Below are positions 38,041-44,506 of a stretch of DNA of 44,506 bases, in pieces. Within the stretch, counting starts at the first letter, position 1. Each line of letters opens with the position of its first letter. Under the pieces are notes generated by a model. It was given only the letters and a program-made list of their open reading frames with translations. It had not been told where the DNA came from and searched no databases. Made by a program: the position numbers and the translations under genes. The DNA is from Lacticaseibacillus jixianensis (GTDB taxonomy: Bacteria > Bacillota > Bacilli > Lactobacillales > Lactobacillaceae): positions 1 to 44,506 of the forward strand of contig NZ_RHOJ01000018.1 of the NCBI RefSeq assembly GCF_003946485.1, written 5' to 3'.

Positions 38041-38733
38041 ATGAAAAAGCTAATCGCAATTGGGGCAACATTATTGGCCGCCTTAAGTTTGGCGGCCTGC
38101 GGGAGCAGCAACTCGGGCACTGATAACGGCGGAAAAACAGTCGAAAGTTCTAAGAACACCAAGACAACTACGAAGCCATCAAAAAAGAAGTCCTCTAGTA
38201 GTAACGAGGTCACAAACGGACAGCTGCTGAAGGTCGGCCAGTGGAAAAACGATGACATGCAGGGCAAGATGGAATTGGCCAAAATCGCGACTATCAACAA
38301 AACTCTGACCGTTAGTAAGTACTCCGTCATTCTTAAAGACTTCAAAATGTTTGAAGTGACGCCAAAAGACAATGACCAAAAGAAGCTTGCCGCCGACTCT
38401 TTTGCATCTTCAACCGGCGTCACCACCCCGTACTATGAAATCCAAATTCAGTACGCCATCAAAAATACATCAGCTAATCCGGTCCAATTCAATGGCATTT
38501 CGTCACTCGTCACCAGTACCGGGCAGCAACTGGACAGCAACGGTGGTATGTCCGACCAAGGCGTCGGTGCAGAAGTCGCAGCAGGCGCAACCAAAGACAC
38601 TGCCGTGCAGGCGTTGATTACCACATCTGACAAAGACAAGCTCTCCTCCATAACGCTTAACTTTGATAGCTTCTGTAACACCTCAGACTTCTCTGATCTG
38701 GGGACGCTTCCCGTCACTAAAATAGATTTATAA
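38041..38733 (+). CDS. Lipoprotein with DUF4352/DUF5068-like domain
   Basis: A 230-residue protein with a lipoprotein signal: MKKLIAIGATLLAALSLAAC gives the lipobox LAAC with Cys20. A Ser/Lys/Thr-rich linker (about residues 21-57) precedes a beta-rich domain. YEIQIQYAIKNTSANPVQF and LSSITLNFDSF fit the immunoglobulin-like DUF4352/DUF5068 type of Gram-positive lipoproteins. AGGAG lies 7 nt before the ATG. The gene and its flanks are visibly more AT-rich than neighbouring genes, a possible sign of acquisition. Anchored on the outer face of the membrane; function unknown. Confidence 0.85.
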   Translation: MKKLIAIGATLLAALSLAACGSSNSGTDNGGKTVESSKNTKTTTKPSKKKSSSSNEVTNGQLLKVGQWKNDDMQGKMELAKIATINKTLTVSKYSVILKDFKMFEVTPKDNDQKKLAADSFASSTGVTTPYYEIQIQYAIKNTSANPVQFNGISSLVTSTGQQLDSNGGMSDQGVGAEVAAGATKDTAVQALITTSDKDKLSSITLNFDSFCNTSDFSDLGTLPVTKIDL

Positions 38734-38827
38734 CAAATTACAGATGAGGACCAGGTCAATAATTCCGGTATAAATTTATGTACCGGACAATGTATCGAAT
38801 TTAAGCGAGAAAACACGAGCGTAGTCG

Positions 38828-38880
38828 AAAAAAGCACGAGCCAGAAATGCCGGTAATCCAGCAAATCCAGCTCGTGCTTT
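38828..38880. terminator. Terminator between the lipoprotein gene and potD
   Basis: AAAGCACGAGC and GCTCGTGCTTT form an 11-bp stem around a 28-nt loop. The minus-strand side ends in TTTTTT, so it terminates the pot operon. Confidence 0.85.
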
Positions 38881-38893
38881 GGTGTGCCTTGCC

Positions 38894-39967
38894 TCAGCGG
38901 CGATACATCTTAAATTCTAGGTACAAATCGTTGTACAACCCGACCGTCTTGGGATCAAGGTCCTTGTACACCTCGGACTTCTTGATCACGGATTGGTCTG
39001 GGTAGAACTGCTTATCGTTGCGCACGGACTTCGGCAGCAGCTTCAGTGCCGCCGTGTTAGGGGTAGAGTAACCGACGTAATCGGCGTTTTGGGCGGCGTT
39101 CTTCGGGTCGGTGATGAAGTTGAGGAACGCGTAGATGGCCTTGAAGTGCTTGGCCGTTTTGGGGATCACCAGATTGTCAAACCAGAGGTTCGAACCTTCG
39201 CTCGGCACGATGTAATGCAGATGGGAGTTATTGGCCATCATGTCGGCCGCTTCCCCGGACCAGTCCACCGCCAACGCAGATTCGTCCGCGGCCATGTACA
39301 TCTTGATCTCGTCAGCCACGACCGCCTTCACGTTCGGCGACATCTGGTCCAGCTTGGCCTTGGCCAGCGCCAGCGTGTTGGGGTCGGTGGTGTTCATCGA
39401 CTTGCCCATCGAGCGCAGCGAGTAGCCCATAATGTCGCGGGCCGAGTCGATCAGCATAATGTTGTCCTTGAACTTCGGGGACCACAGGTCATTCCAGTGC
39501 AGGACCTCTTCGCGCTTGACGAACTTATCGTTGTAAATGATGCCGAGCGTCCCCCAGAAGTACGGCAGCGAGTACTTGTTGCCGGGGTCAAAGGAGCGAT
39601 TCATGTACAGCGAACCGTAGTTGCTCAGGCCGTGCAGCTTGCTTTTATCCAGCGGGATCAGCATCTTGGCGCGGGCCATTTTCTCGACCATGTACTCGGA
39701 AGGCACGGTCAGATCGTAGGACGTGCCGCCCTGCTGAATCTTCGTGTACATCGCCTCGTTGGAGTCAAACGTCTCCAAGTTGACGTGGTAGCCGGATTCC
39801 TTCTCGAACTTCTTGACCAGCGCCGGGTCGATGTAATCGCCCCAGTTGGCCAGGTTCAGGGTGTTGGTGCCGGTCGCGCCCTGCGCCGTCTGCAGCGACT
39901 TGCTCCAGATGGCCAGCCCCAGCACCGCCGCCAGGATCACGGCTGCCATGCTAATCAGTCGTTTCAT
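38894..39967 (-). CDS. potD: Spermidine/putrescine ABC transporter, substrate-binding protein
   Basis: A 357-residue extracytoplasmic solute-binding protein. The N-terminal hydrophobic segment (residues 4-22) has no lipobox cysteine, so it probably stays as a membrane anchor or is cleaved as a Sec signal. TLNLANWGDYIDPALVKKFE at the start of the mature part is characteristic of PotD. DLTVPSEYMVEKM, GTLGIIYNDKFV and DWSGEAADMM follow. It overlaps potC by 4 bp and ends the operon. Confidence 0.95.
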   Translation of the reverse strand: MKRLISMAAVILAAVLGLAIWSKSLQTAQGATGTNTLNLANWGDYIDPALVKKFEKESGYHVNLETFDSNEAMYTKIQQGGTSYDLTVPSEYMVEKMARAKMLIPLDKSKLHGLSNYGSLYMNRSFDPGNKYSLPYFWGTLGIIYNDKFVKREEVLHWNDLWSPKFKDNIMLIDSARDIMGYSLRSMGKSMNTTDPNTLALAKAKLDQMSPNVKAVVADEIKMYMAADESALAVDWSGEAADMMANNSHLHYIVPSEGSNLWFDNLVIPKTAKHFKAIYAFLNFITDPKNAAQNADYVGYSTPNTAALKLLPKSVRNDKQFYPDQSVIKKSEVYKDLDPKTVGLYNDLYLEFKMYRR

Positions 39968-40776
39968 TGCGGCGCCCCCTTTGCCTTCAGCTTGGCCTTA
40001 TGCGAGGCCGAGCCGCGTTGAATGAAGTAGTAACCGATGACCAGCACCAAGGAGAAGATGAACATGACGCCGGACAGCGCGTTAATCTCCAGGCTGATGC
40101 CCTGGCGCGCCCGCGCGTAGATCTCAACGGACAGCGTCTCAAAGCCGTTGCCGGTGACGAAGAAGGTCACCGCGAAGTCGTCGAGCGAGTAAGTGAACGC
40201 CATGAAGAACCCGGACAAAATGCCCGGCGTGATGAACGGCATGATCACGCGCGTCAGCGTCTGCGTGTTGGTCGCGCCCAGATCGCGCGCCGCATCCAGC
40301 ATCGTGGTACTCATTTCGGCCAGCCGCGGCAGCACCATCAGCACCACGATCGGAATGGAAAAGGCGATGTGGCTCAGCAGCACGGACAAAAAGCCGAGCG
40401 GCACGTGCAGCGCCGTGAAGAAGATCAAGAAGCTCGCCCCGATGATGACGTCAGGCGACACCATCAGGATGTTGTTCAAGGACAGAATCGAGTTTTTCAG
40501 CACAGGCTTGCTGGTACGGCTAATCGCCAACGCGCCCAGGGTCCCGACGATTGTGGCGATCAGGCTGGACAGCAGCGCCAGCATCAGCGTGTCGACCACG
40601 ATCTGGATCATTCGGGTATCGGCGAACAGCTCGCTGTAATGCGCCCAGGTGAAGCCGCGGAAGTTGCTCATCGTGTCGCCCTTGGAGAAGCTGTAGATGA
40701 TCAGGTAGGCGATCGGCACGTACAGCAGGATGAAGACAAAAATCAGGTACAGATTAGACCATTTCCACTTTTTCAT
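39964..40776 (-). CDS. potC: Spermidine/putrescine ABC transporter permease
   Basis: A 270-residue permease with six membrane helices, overlapping both neighbours by 4 bp. FSKGDTMSNFRGFTWAHYSE near residue 30 and the EAA-type loop (MLDAARDLGATNTQTLTRVI) are typical of PotC. SLDDFAVTFFVTGNG follows. It acts with PotB as the membrane channel of the polyamine importer. Confidence 0.94.
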   Translation of the reverse strand: MKKWKWSNLYLIFVFILLYVPIAYLIIYSFSKGDTMSNFRGFTWAHYSELFADTRMIQIVVDTLMLALLSSLIATIVGTLGALAISRTSKPVLKNSILSLNNILMVSPDVIIGASFLIFFTALHVPLGFLSVLLSHIAFSIPIVVLMVLPRLAEMSTTMLDAARDLGATNTQTLTRVIMPFITPGILSGFFMAFTYSLDDFAVTFFVTGNGFETLSVEIYARARQGISLEINALSGVMFIFSLVLVIGYYFIQRGSASHKAKLKAKGAPQ

Positions 40777-41591
40777 GCTTGCCGTCCTCCCTTCTTCTTG
40801 CGTTCACCAGTCAGGAACATGATCACGACCATGGCGACGATCAGGACCACGCCGATGGTCGAGCCCATCCCCCAGTTCATGGTGGTCAGGAAGTGTTCCT
40901 CGATCGCGGTCCCAAGCGTGATGACGCGGTTGCCGCCGATCAGACGGGTCAGCATGAACAGGCTCAGGCTGGGAATGAAGACCGCCTGCACGCCGGCCTT
41001 GACCCCGCTCATCGTCAGCGGCAGGATCACCCGCGTGAAGGTCTGCCACCACTTGGCGCCGAGGTCGCGGCTGGCGTTAACCAGCCCCTCGTTGAGCTCC
41101 TCAATGCCGTTGAAGATTGGCAGGATCATGAACGGGATCTCAATGTAGCTGGCAACGAAGATGAACGAGAAATCCGTGAACAGGAACTGGTGCGTGCCCA
41201 GCCCCATCATGCGCAGGAACGTGTTCACCCCGCCGTCCTGGCTGAAAATCCCGATGAACGCATAGGCTTTCAGCAGCAGGTTGATCCACGTCGGCAGGAT
41301 GATCAACAGAAGCCAGAGCTCCTTGTGCTTGGCGTAGTGGAGCAGGTACGCGGCCGGGTAGGAAATGAGCAGCGTCAGTGCGGTGATCAAGAAGGCGTAC
41401 CACACCGAGTTGATGGTCATCATGATGTAGGTCCCGGACTGAAAATACGTCGCGTAGTTGCTCAGCGTGAACTGCCCCTCGATGTTGAAGAAGGATTGGT
41501 AAACGATCAGCAGCATTGGCGCAATCACGAACAGCGCGATCCACAGGATGTACGGCACGTAAAAGGCCATGTTTTGCGTTGATTTTTTCAT
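40773..41591 (-). CDS. potB: Spermidine/putrescine ABC transporter permease
   Basis: A 272-residue permease with six membrane helices. The N-terminal VPYILWIALFVIAPMLLIVY is typical of PotB, and the EAA-type loop reads LVNASRDLGAKWWQTFTRVI. It starts 10 bp after potA. Confidence 0.94.
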   Translation of the reverse strand: MKKSTQNMAFYVPYILWIALFVIAPMLLIVYQSFFNIEGQFTLSNYATYFQSGTYIMMTINSVWYAFLITALTLLISYPAAYLLHYAKHKELWLLLIILPTWINLLLKAYAFIGIFSQDGGVNTFLRMMGLGTHQFLFTDFSFIFVASYIEIPFMILPIFNGIEELNEGLVNASRDLGAKWWQTFTRVILPLTMSGVKAGVQAVFIPSLSLFMLTRLIGGNRVITLGTAIEEHFLTTMNWGMGSTIGVVLIVAMVVIMFLTGERKKKGGRQA

Positions 41592-41601
41592 CGCCGGCCT
41601 C

Positions 41602-42690
41602 CTATTCGCCTTCGTAGCTTTCCAGCCGGGCGTCGAATTCCTCTTCCGATTCGTTCAGCCGCATGACGTGGATGTCTTCTGGATCAAACGTCAGATCGAC
41701 GTGGTCGCCGTCCTTGGCCGGGTTGGTCGAGTGGATCAGCCACTCGTTTTTCGCGTCGTCGTAGGCCACAATTTCGTAGTAGTCGCCGCGGAACAGCTGC
41801 GTGTCCACGTCGACGGTGACCTTGCCGGCGCCGACGGCCGTGATGTCCAGGTCCTCGGGCCGCAGCACGACCTCAACCGGCTCGTTGGCGCGCATCCCCG
41901 CATCGGCACACTCGAACTGCTTGCCGTTGAACTCCACCAGGTAGTCCTGAACCATGTGGCCGGACACAATGTTGGATTCGCCGATGAAGTCCGCGACGAA
42001 GTGGTTAACCGGCTCGTCGTAAATGTCGACCGGCGTTCCGGATTGCTGCACCTCGCCGTCGTTCATGACGAAAATCTCGTCGGACAGCGCCAACGCCTCT
42101 TCCTGGTCGTGGGTGACGAACAGGAAGGTGATGCCCAGGCGCTGCTGCAGCTCGCGCAGCTCGTACTGCATGTCCTTGCGCAGCTTCGCGTCCAGTGCCG
42201 ACAGCGGTTCGTCCAGCAGCAGCACCTCGGGCTCGAGGACAATGGCCCGCGCAATGGCGACCCGCTGCTGCTGGCCGCCGGAAAGCTCGGAGATCTCGCG
42301 GTCGGCCAGGCCTTCCAGCCGCACCATTTTCAGCGCCTTGTCGACGCGGGTGTTGATCTCATCTTTGGTGTGCTTCTGGATCCGCAGCCCGAACGCCACG
42401 TTCTCGAACACGTTGAGGTGCGGGAACAGCGCGTAATCCTGGAACACGGTGTTGACCTTGCGCTCGTTGGCCGGGATGTCGTTGATCCGCTTGCCGTCGA
42501 ACAGCACGTCGCCGGCGGTCGGGTCGAGAAAGCCCGCAATGGCGCGCAGAATGGTCGTCTTACCCGAACCGCTTGGGCCGAGCAGCGTGTAGAACTTGCC
42601 CTGCTCGATTTCGATGTTGATGTCTTTAAGAACTGTGGTATCGCCGTACACCTTGCTGACGTGCTTCAGTTCAATAATCGTTTTGCTCAC
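41602..42690 (-). CDS. potA: Spermidine/putrescine ABC transporter ATPase
   Basis: A 362-residue ABC ATPase: Walker [20 protein letters not shown] at about residues 37-55, Q-loop FQDYALFPH, signature [15 protein letters not shown], Walker [13 protein letters not shown] and switch His in [12 protein letters not shown]-terminal TOBE-type regulatory domain follows from about residue 270 ([12 protein letters not shown]). It powers PotBC-mediated polyamine import and is cotranscribed with the regulator 12 bp upstream. Confidence 0.96.
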   Translation of the reverse strand: MSKTIIELKHVSKVYGDTTVLKDINIEIEQGKFYTLLGPSGSGKTTILRAIAGFLDPTAGDVLFDGKRINDIPANERKVNTVFQDYALFPHLNVFENVAFGLRIQKHTKDEINTRVDKALKMVRLEGLADREISELSGGQQQRVAIARAIVLEPEVLLLDEPLSALDAKLRKDMQYELRELQQRLGITFLFVTHDQEEALALSDEIFVMNDGEVQQSGTPVDIYDEPVNHFVADFIGESNIVSGHMVQDYLVEFNGKQFECADAGMRANEPVEVVLRPEDLDITAVGAGKVTVDVDTQLFRGDYYEIVAYDDAKNEWLIHSTNPAKDGDHVDLTFDPEDIHVMRLNESEEEFDARLESYEGE

Positions 42691-42702
42691 TGTTTGCTCC
42701 CC

Positions 42703-43242
42703 CTATAAGTAAGATGCCGTCGCGACCAGCAGGATTACGCTCTTGCCGCGCGCCGCGTTCACGATGCGATGCTGCTGGGTGGCGTGAAAGTAAATCGTCT
42801 CCCCGCGCTTGGCCAGATAGTTCGCACTGCCCAGCTGCAGGGTCACCCGGCCCGAGACCACGTAGATGAACGTCTCCGCCGGCGAAGGCTCGAACGTCTT
42901 GAACTCGCCGCCCGCCGCAAACGTGATGTGCACCGGCTCCATTTCGTTCTCGTTGGACTCGGGCACCAGCCACCTGAGCTGATAGCCGCGCTCCTCGTCC
43001 TCGTACTCGGTTTGGTCAGCGACCTTGTACACCAGCTGCTGATTCTTATCTTCAGTGAAAAATTGCGCCGGGGTCTGGCCCAGGACATTGAGGATGTCGA
43101 AGAAGGTCTCCATCGACGGCGACGACTGGTCGTGCTCAAGTTGCGAAATGTACCCCTTGGTTAAATCGGTGCGCTCCCCCAGCTCTTCTTGCGTCAGGTT
43201 CTTTTGAATCCTTAAATCACGGATCTTCTGCCCAATGTCCAT
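42703..43242 (-). CDS. XRE-family regulator with cupin domain, upstream of potABCD
   Basis: A 179-residue two-domain protein: an N-terminal XRE helix-turn-helix (IGQKIRDLRIQKNLTQEELG, then TKGYISQLEHDQSSPSMETF) and a C-terminal cupin (about residues 105-175; SPAETFIYVVSGRVTLQLGS and IYFHATQQHRIVNAA). This is the PuuR-like architecture found ahead of polyamine transport genes in lactobacilli and streptococci. It probably senses polyamines or a related metabolite and represses its own operon; a perfect inverted repeat lies just downstream of its -10 box. Confidence 0.92.
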   Translation of the reverse strand: MDIGQKIRDLRIQKNLTQEELGERTDLTKGYISQLEHDQSSPSMETFFDILNVLGQTPAQFFTEDKNQQLVYKVADQTEYEDEERGYQLRWLVPESNENEMEPVHITFAAGGEFKTFEPSPAETFIYVVSGRVTLQLGSANYLAKRGETIYFHATQQHRIVNAARGKSVILLVATASYL

Positions 43243-43270
43243 TTGGCCACCCCCACTATAGTTTTGTTAA

Positions 43271-43289
43271 ACTAAACCGAAAGTTTAGT
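43271..43289. promoter_or_regulatory. Operator candidate of the pot operon
   Basis: ACTAAAC (43271-43277) and GTTTAGT (43283-43289) form a perfect 7-bp inverted repeat around CGAAA. It sits between the -10 box and the ribosome binding site of the XRE regulator gene, a natural place for autorepression. A partial third half-site, GTTAAAC, adjoins it at 43266. Confidence 0.65.
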
Positions 43290-43299
43290 ACGTCTGCCT

Positions 43300-43327
43300 A
43301 TTATACCGGGTCACCTCCCGATTTCAA
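43300..43327 (-). promoter_or_regulatory. Promoter of the regulator-potABCD operon
   Basis: TTGAAA (43322-43327) lies 16 nt from a perfect TATAAT (43300-43305) on the minus strand, about 60 bp upstream of the regulator start. Confidence 0.75.
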
Positions 43328-43576
43328 GTAAAATGGGCTACGTTTTCATTACAGTTCCTTAACAAGAACATGAGGGGCAAATTTGCCCGGTTTTGCTCAG
43401 TAAGTGGCAATTGGGAGCGCTTGGGCAAGGCGTCCCCTCGTCCCGCTCACTGGCAAGGTTGAGGTGATCTCATTGGGCCAAGCGCGGGTTCTGGTGTGCC
43501 GCATGCATTGCCGCGGTCAGGTAGCCGCAAAAGCCGCTCACGCCACCGCCGCTGATTCACGGTTGCTCAGGTATGC
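43328..43576. other. Intergenic region with a 14-bp palindrome
   Basis: This 249-bp stretch between the LPxTG gene terminator and the pot promoter has no ORF I trust. It contains GGGCAAATTTGCCC at 43375-43388, a perfect palindrome followed by GGTTTT, which could be a weak terminator or a protein-binding site. An open frame crossing 43404-43790 runs antisense into the LPxTG gene and looks spurious. Confidence 0.4.
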
Positions 43577-43611
43577 AAAAATACCGTGCTACTGTTTCCA
43601 GCAACACGGTA
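43577..43611 (-). terminator. Terminator of the LPxTG protein gene
   Basis: TACCGTG (43582-43588) pairs with CACGGTA (43605-43611), and CTG with CAG inside. The minus-strand side ends in TTTTT. It lies 17 nt past the stop codon. Confidence 0.88.
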
Positions 43612-43627
43612 CCGCTTCGCTTGGTGC

Positions 43628-44506
43628 TTATTCCTTCTTACGCTTGAACGCCGCACCCACCAAACCAATCAGGCCCATGATACTAAGGCCGATCACCGAC
43701 AACGCACCGGCCACCACATTGCCCGTCCGCGGCAGGGCTTCATTTTCTGCACCTGCCGAATTGTCTGGCTGGTCGCCACTGGTGGTCTGACTACCCGTGA
43801 CGGTCGCCGTCACATTAGGCTTCTTGCCGGATTCGGTGCTAGTGCCGCCACTGACGCCGCCTTCTGGGCCACCGTCAGTGTCCGGACCTGGCTTGCCTGG
43901 TTCTGGCTCGCCTGGATCCGGCTTGCCTGGTTCTGGCTTGCCTGGATCCGGCTTGCCTGGTTCTGGCAGGCCTGGATCCGGATTACCTGGATCTGGCTCG
44001 CCTGGTTCTGGCTTGCCTGGTTCAGGTTTCTCCGACTCTCCAGTGTCTTCAGAAGTATCTTCTGAAGCGTCTTCTGATGCGTCTTCCGAAGTGTCTTCTG
44101 AACCATCTGGATTCGGGTCAACTGGCGGTTCCGGCTCTCCCGATTCTCCCGGATTCGGGTCAACTGGCTGTTCCGGCTCTCCCGATTCTCCCGGATTCGG
44201 GTCAACTGGCGGTTCTGGGTCTCCCGATTCTCCCGGATTCGGGTCAACTGGCGGCTCCGGCTCTCCCGATTCTCCCGGATTCGGGTCAACTGGCGGCTCC
44301 GGCTCTCCCGATTCTCCCGGATTCGGGTCAACTGGCGGCTCCGGCTCTCCCGATTCTCCCGGATTCGGGTCAACTGGCGGCTCCGGCTCTCCCGATTCTC
44401 CCGGATTCGGGTCAACTGGCGGCTCCGGCTCTCCCGATTCTCCCGGATTCGGGTCAACTGGCGGCTCCGGCTCTCCCGATTCTCCCGGATTCGGGTCAAC
44501 TGGCGG
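43628..44506 (-). CDS. C-terminal part of an LPxTG cell-wall protein with Pro/Glu/Asp repeats
   Basis: The frame ending at the stop at 43628-43630 is open to the right edge, giving at least 292 residues; the N-terminus is off the window. From the right edge: about nine PEPPVDPNPGESGE repeats, an acidic SEDTSEDASED segment, then KPEPGKPDPGEP-type repeats, a Gly/Ser/Thr linker, LPRTG, a hydrophobic helix and the basic tail KRKKE. This is a classical sortase A sorting signal preceded by wall-spanning low-complexity sequence. The ligand-binding part is not visible. A GTG-started fragment (43813) within it is only the tail of the frame, not a separate gene. Confidence 0.93.
   Translation of the reverse strand, partial: PPVDPNPGESGEPEPPVDPNPGESGEPEPPVDPNPGESGEPEPPVDPNPGESGEPEPPVDPNPGESGEPEPPVDPNPGESGEPEPPVDPNPGESGDPEPPVDPNPGESGEPEQPVDPNPGESGEPEPPVDPNPDGSEDTSEDASEDASEDTSEDTGESEKPEPGKPEPGEPDPGNPDPGLPEPGKPDPGKPEPGKPDPGEPEPGKPGPDTDGGPEGGVSGGTSTESGKKPNVTATVTGSQTTSGDQPDNSAGAENEALPRTGNVVAGALSVIGLSIMGLIGLVGAAFKRKKE
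44109..44506 (-). repeat. 42-bp tandem repeats coding for PEPPVDPNPGESGE
   Basis: About nine and a half copies of a 42-bp unit lie in frame, nearly identical at the DNA level; the main difference is GGCGGC/GGCGGT/GGCTGT at one place and one GGGTCT variant near 44218. The array continues past the right edge. Confidence 0.95.

Noticed and set aside
43404-43790. 128-residue plus-strand ORF
   Set aside because: It runs antisense through the terminator and tail of the LPxTG gene, has no ribosome site and has low-complexity composition.
1-44506. Window as a circular replicon joining the two partial surface genes into one
   Set aside because: The strand and domain order would fit, but the window carries core chromosomal genes (glmM, glmS, cdaA, ackA), so a 44.5-kb circle is implausible.

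Overview
The window reads as a chromosomal segment of a high-GC member of the Lactobacillaceae, most likely Lacticaseibacillus or a close relative. This is inferred from a KxYKxGKxW-type adhesin, the gene order yebC-comG-ytxK-ackA, the cdaA-cdaR-glmM-glmS block, potABCD behind a cupin-type XRE regulator, and strong GGAGG ribosome binding sites. Species assignment is not possible by eye. Most genes lie on the minus strand. Both window ends lie inside tandem repeats of cell-wall protein genes: a thrombospondin-3-like adhesin on the left, whose C-terminus is missing, and an LPxTG protein on the right, whose N-terminus is missing.

Layout. 1-7283: the large secreted adhesin, then a small secreted Ig-like protein overlapping a putative HTH regulator. 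7605-9587: a cytoplasmic coiled-coil protein with a glycosyltransferase-associated C-terminal domain. 9651-10296: a four-unit array of long hairpin repeats. 10352-13076: two paralogous amino acid permeases in one transcript. 13224-15937: a small membrane protein, acetate kinase and a YtxK-type methyltransferase. 16005-19485: the comG pseudopilus operon, with comGA broken by one in-frame TAG. 19576-23156: yebC, a VanZ-family gene, pepF and a small membrane protein. 23235-28571: amino-sugar and c-di-AMP genes (glmS, glmM, cdaR, cdaA). 28882-33332: a stand-alone CoA-acylating aldehyde dehydrogenase and a P2-type cation ATPase with an attenuator-like leader. 33450-33830: a second, three-unit array of the same hairpin repeat in opposite orientation. 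33836-37648: a small protein, queH (broken by one in-frame TGA), a patatin-like lipase, a second SSB and hypothetical proteins. 37650-38880: a more AT-rich stretch with a lipoprotein, a cre-like site and a possible 26-residue ORF. 38894-43242: the polyamine uptake operon with its regulator. 43628-44506: the LPxTG protein.

The strongest candidate for something undescribed is the hairpin repeat. Seven full units and one truncated unit share a basic length of 121 nt, or 167 nt where a second 46-nt hairpin-bearing segment is inserted. They sit in tandem with 8-10 nt spacers. Across units the paired arms change together (for example AGTTCGC/GCGAACT, GGTCCGC/GCGGACC and ACTTGGC/GCCAAGT), while loops and ends stay constant. 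This suggests that the fold itself is maintained, as RNA or as single-stranded DNA. Two further points need checking: the single nonsense codons in comGA and queH, and the near-identical repeats at both window ends, which suggest recent length change and probable assembly limits.
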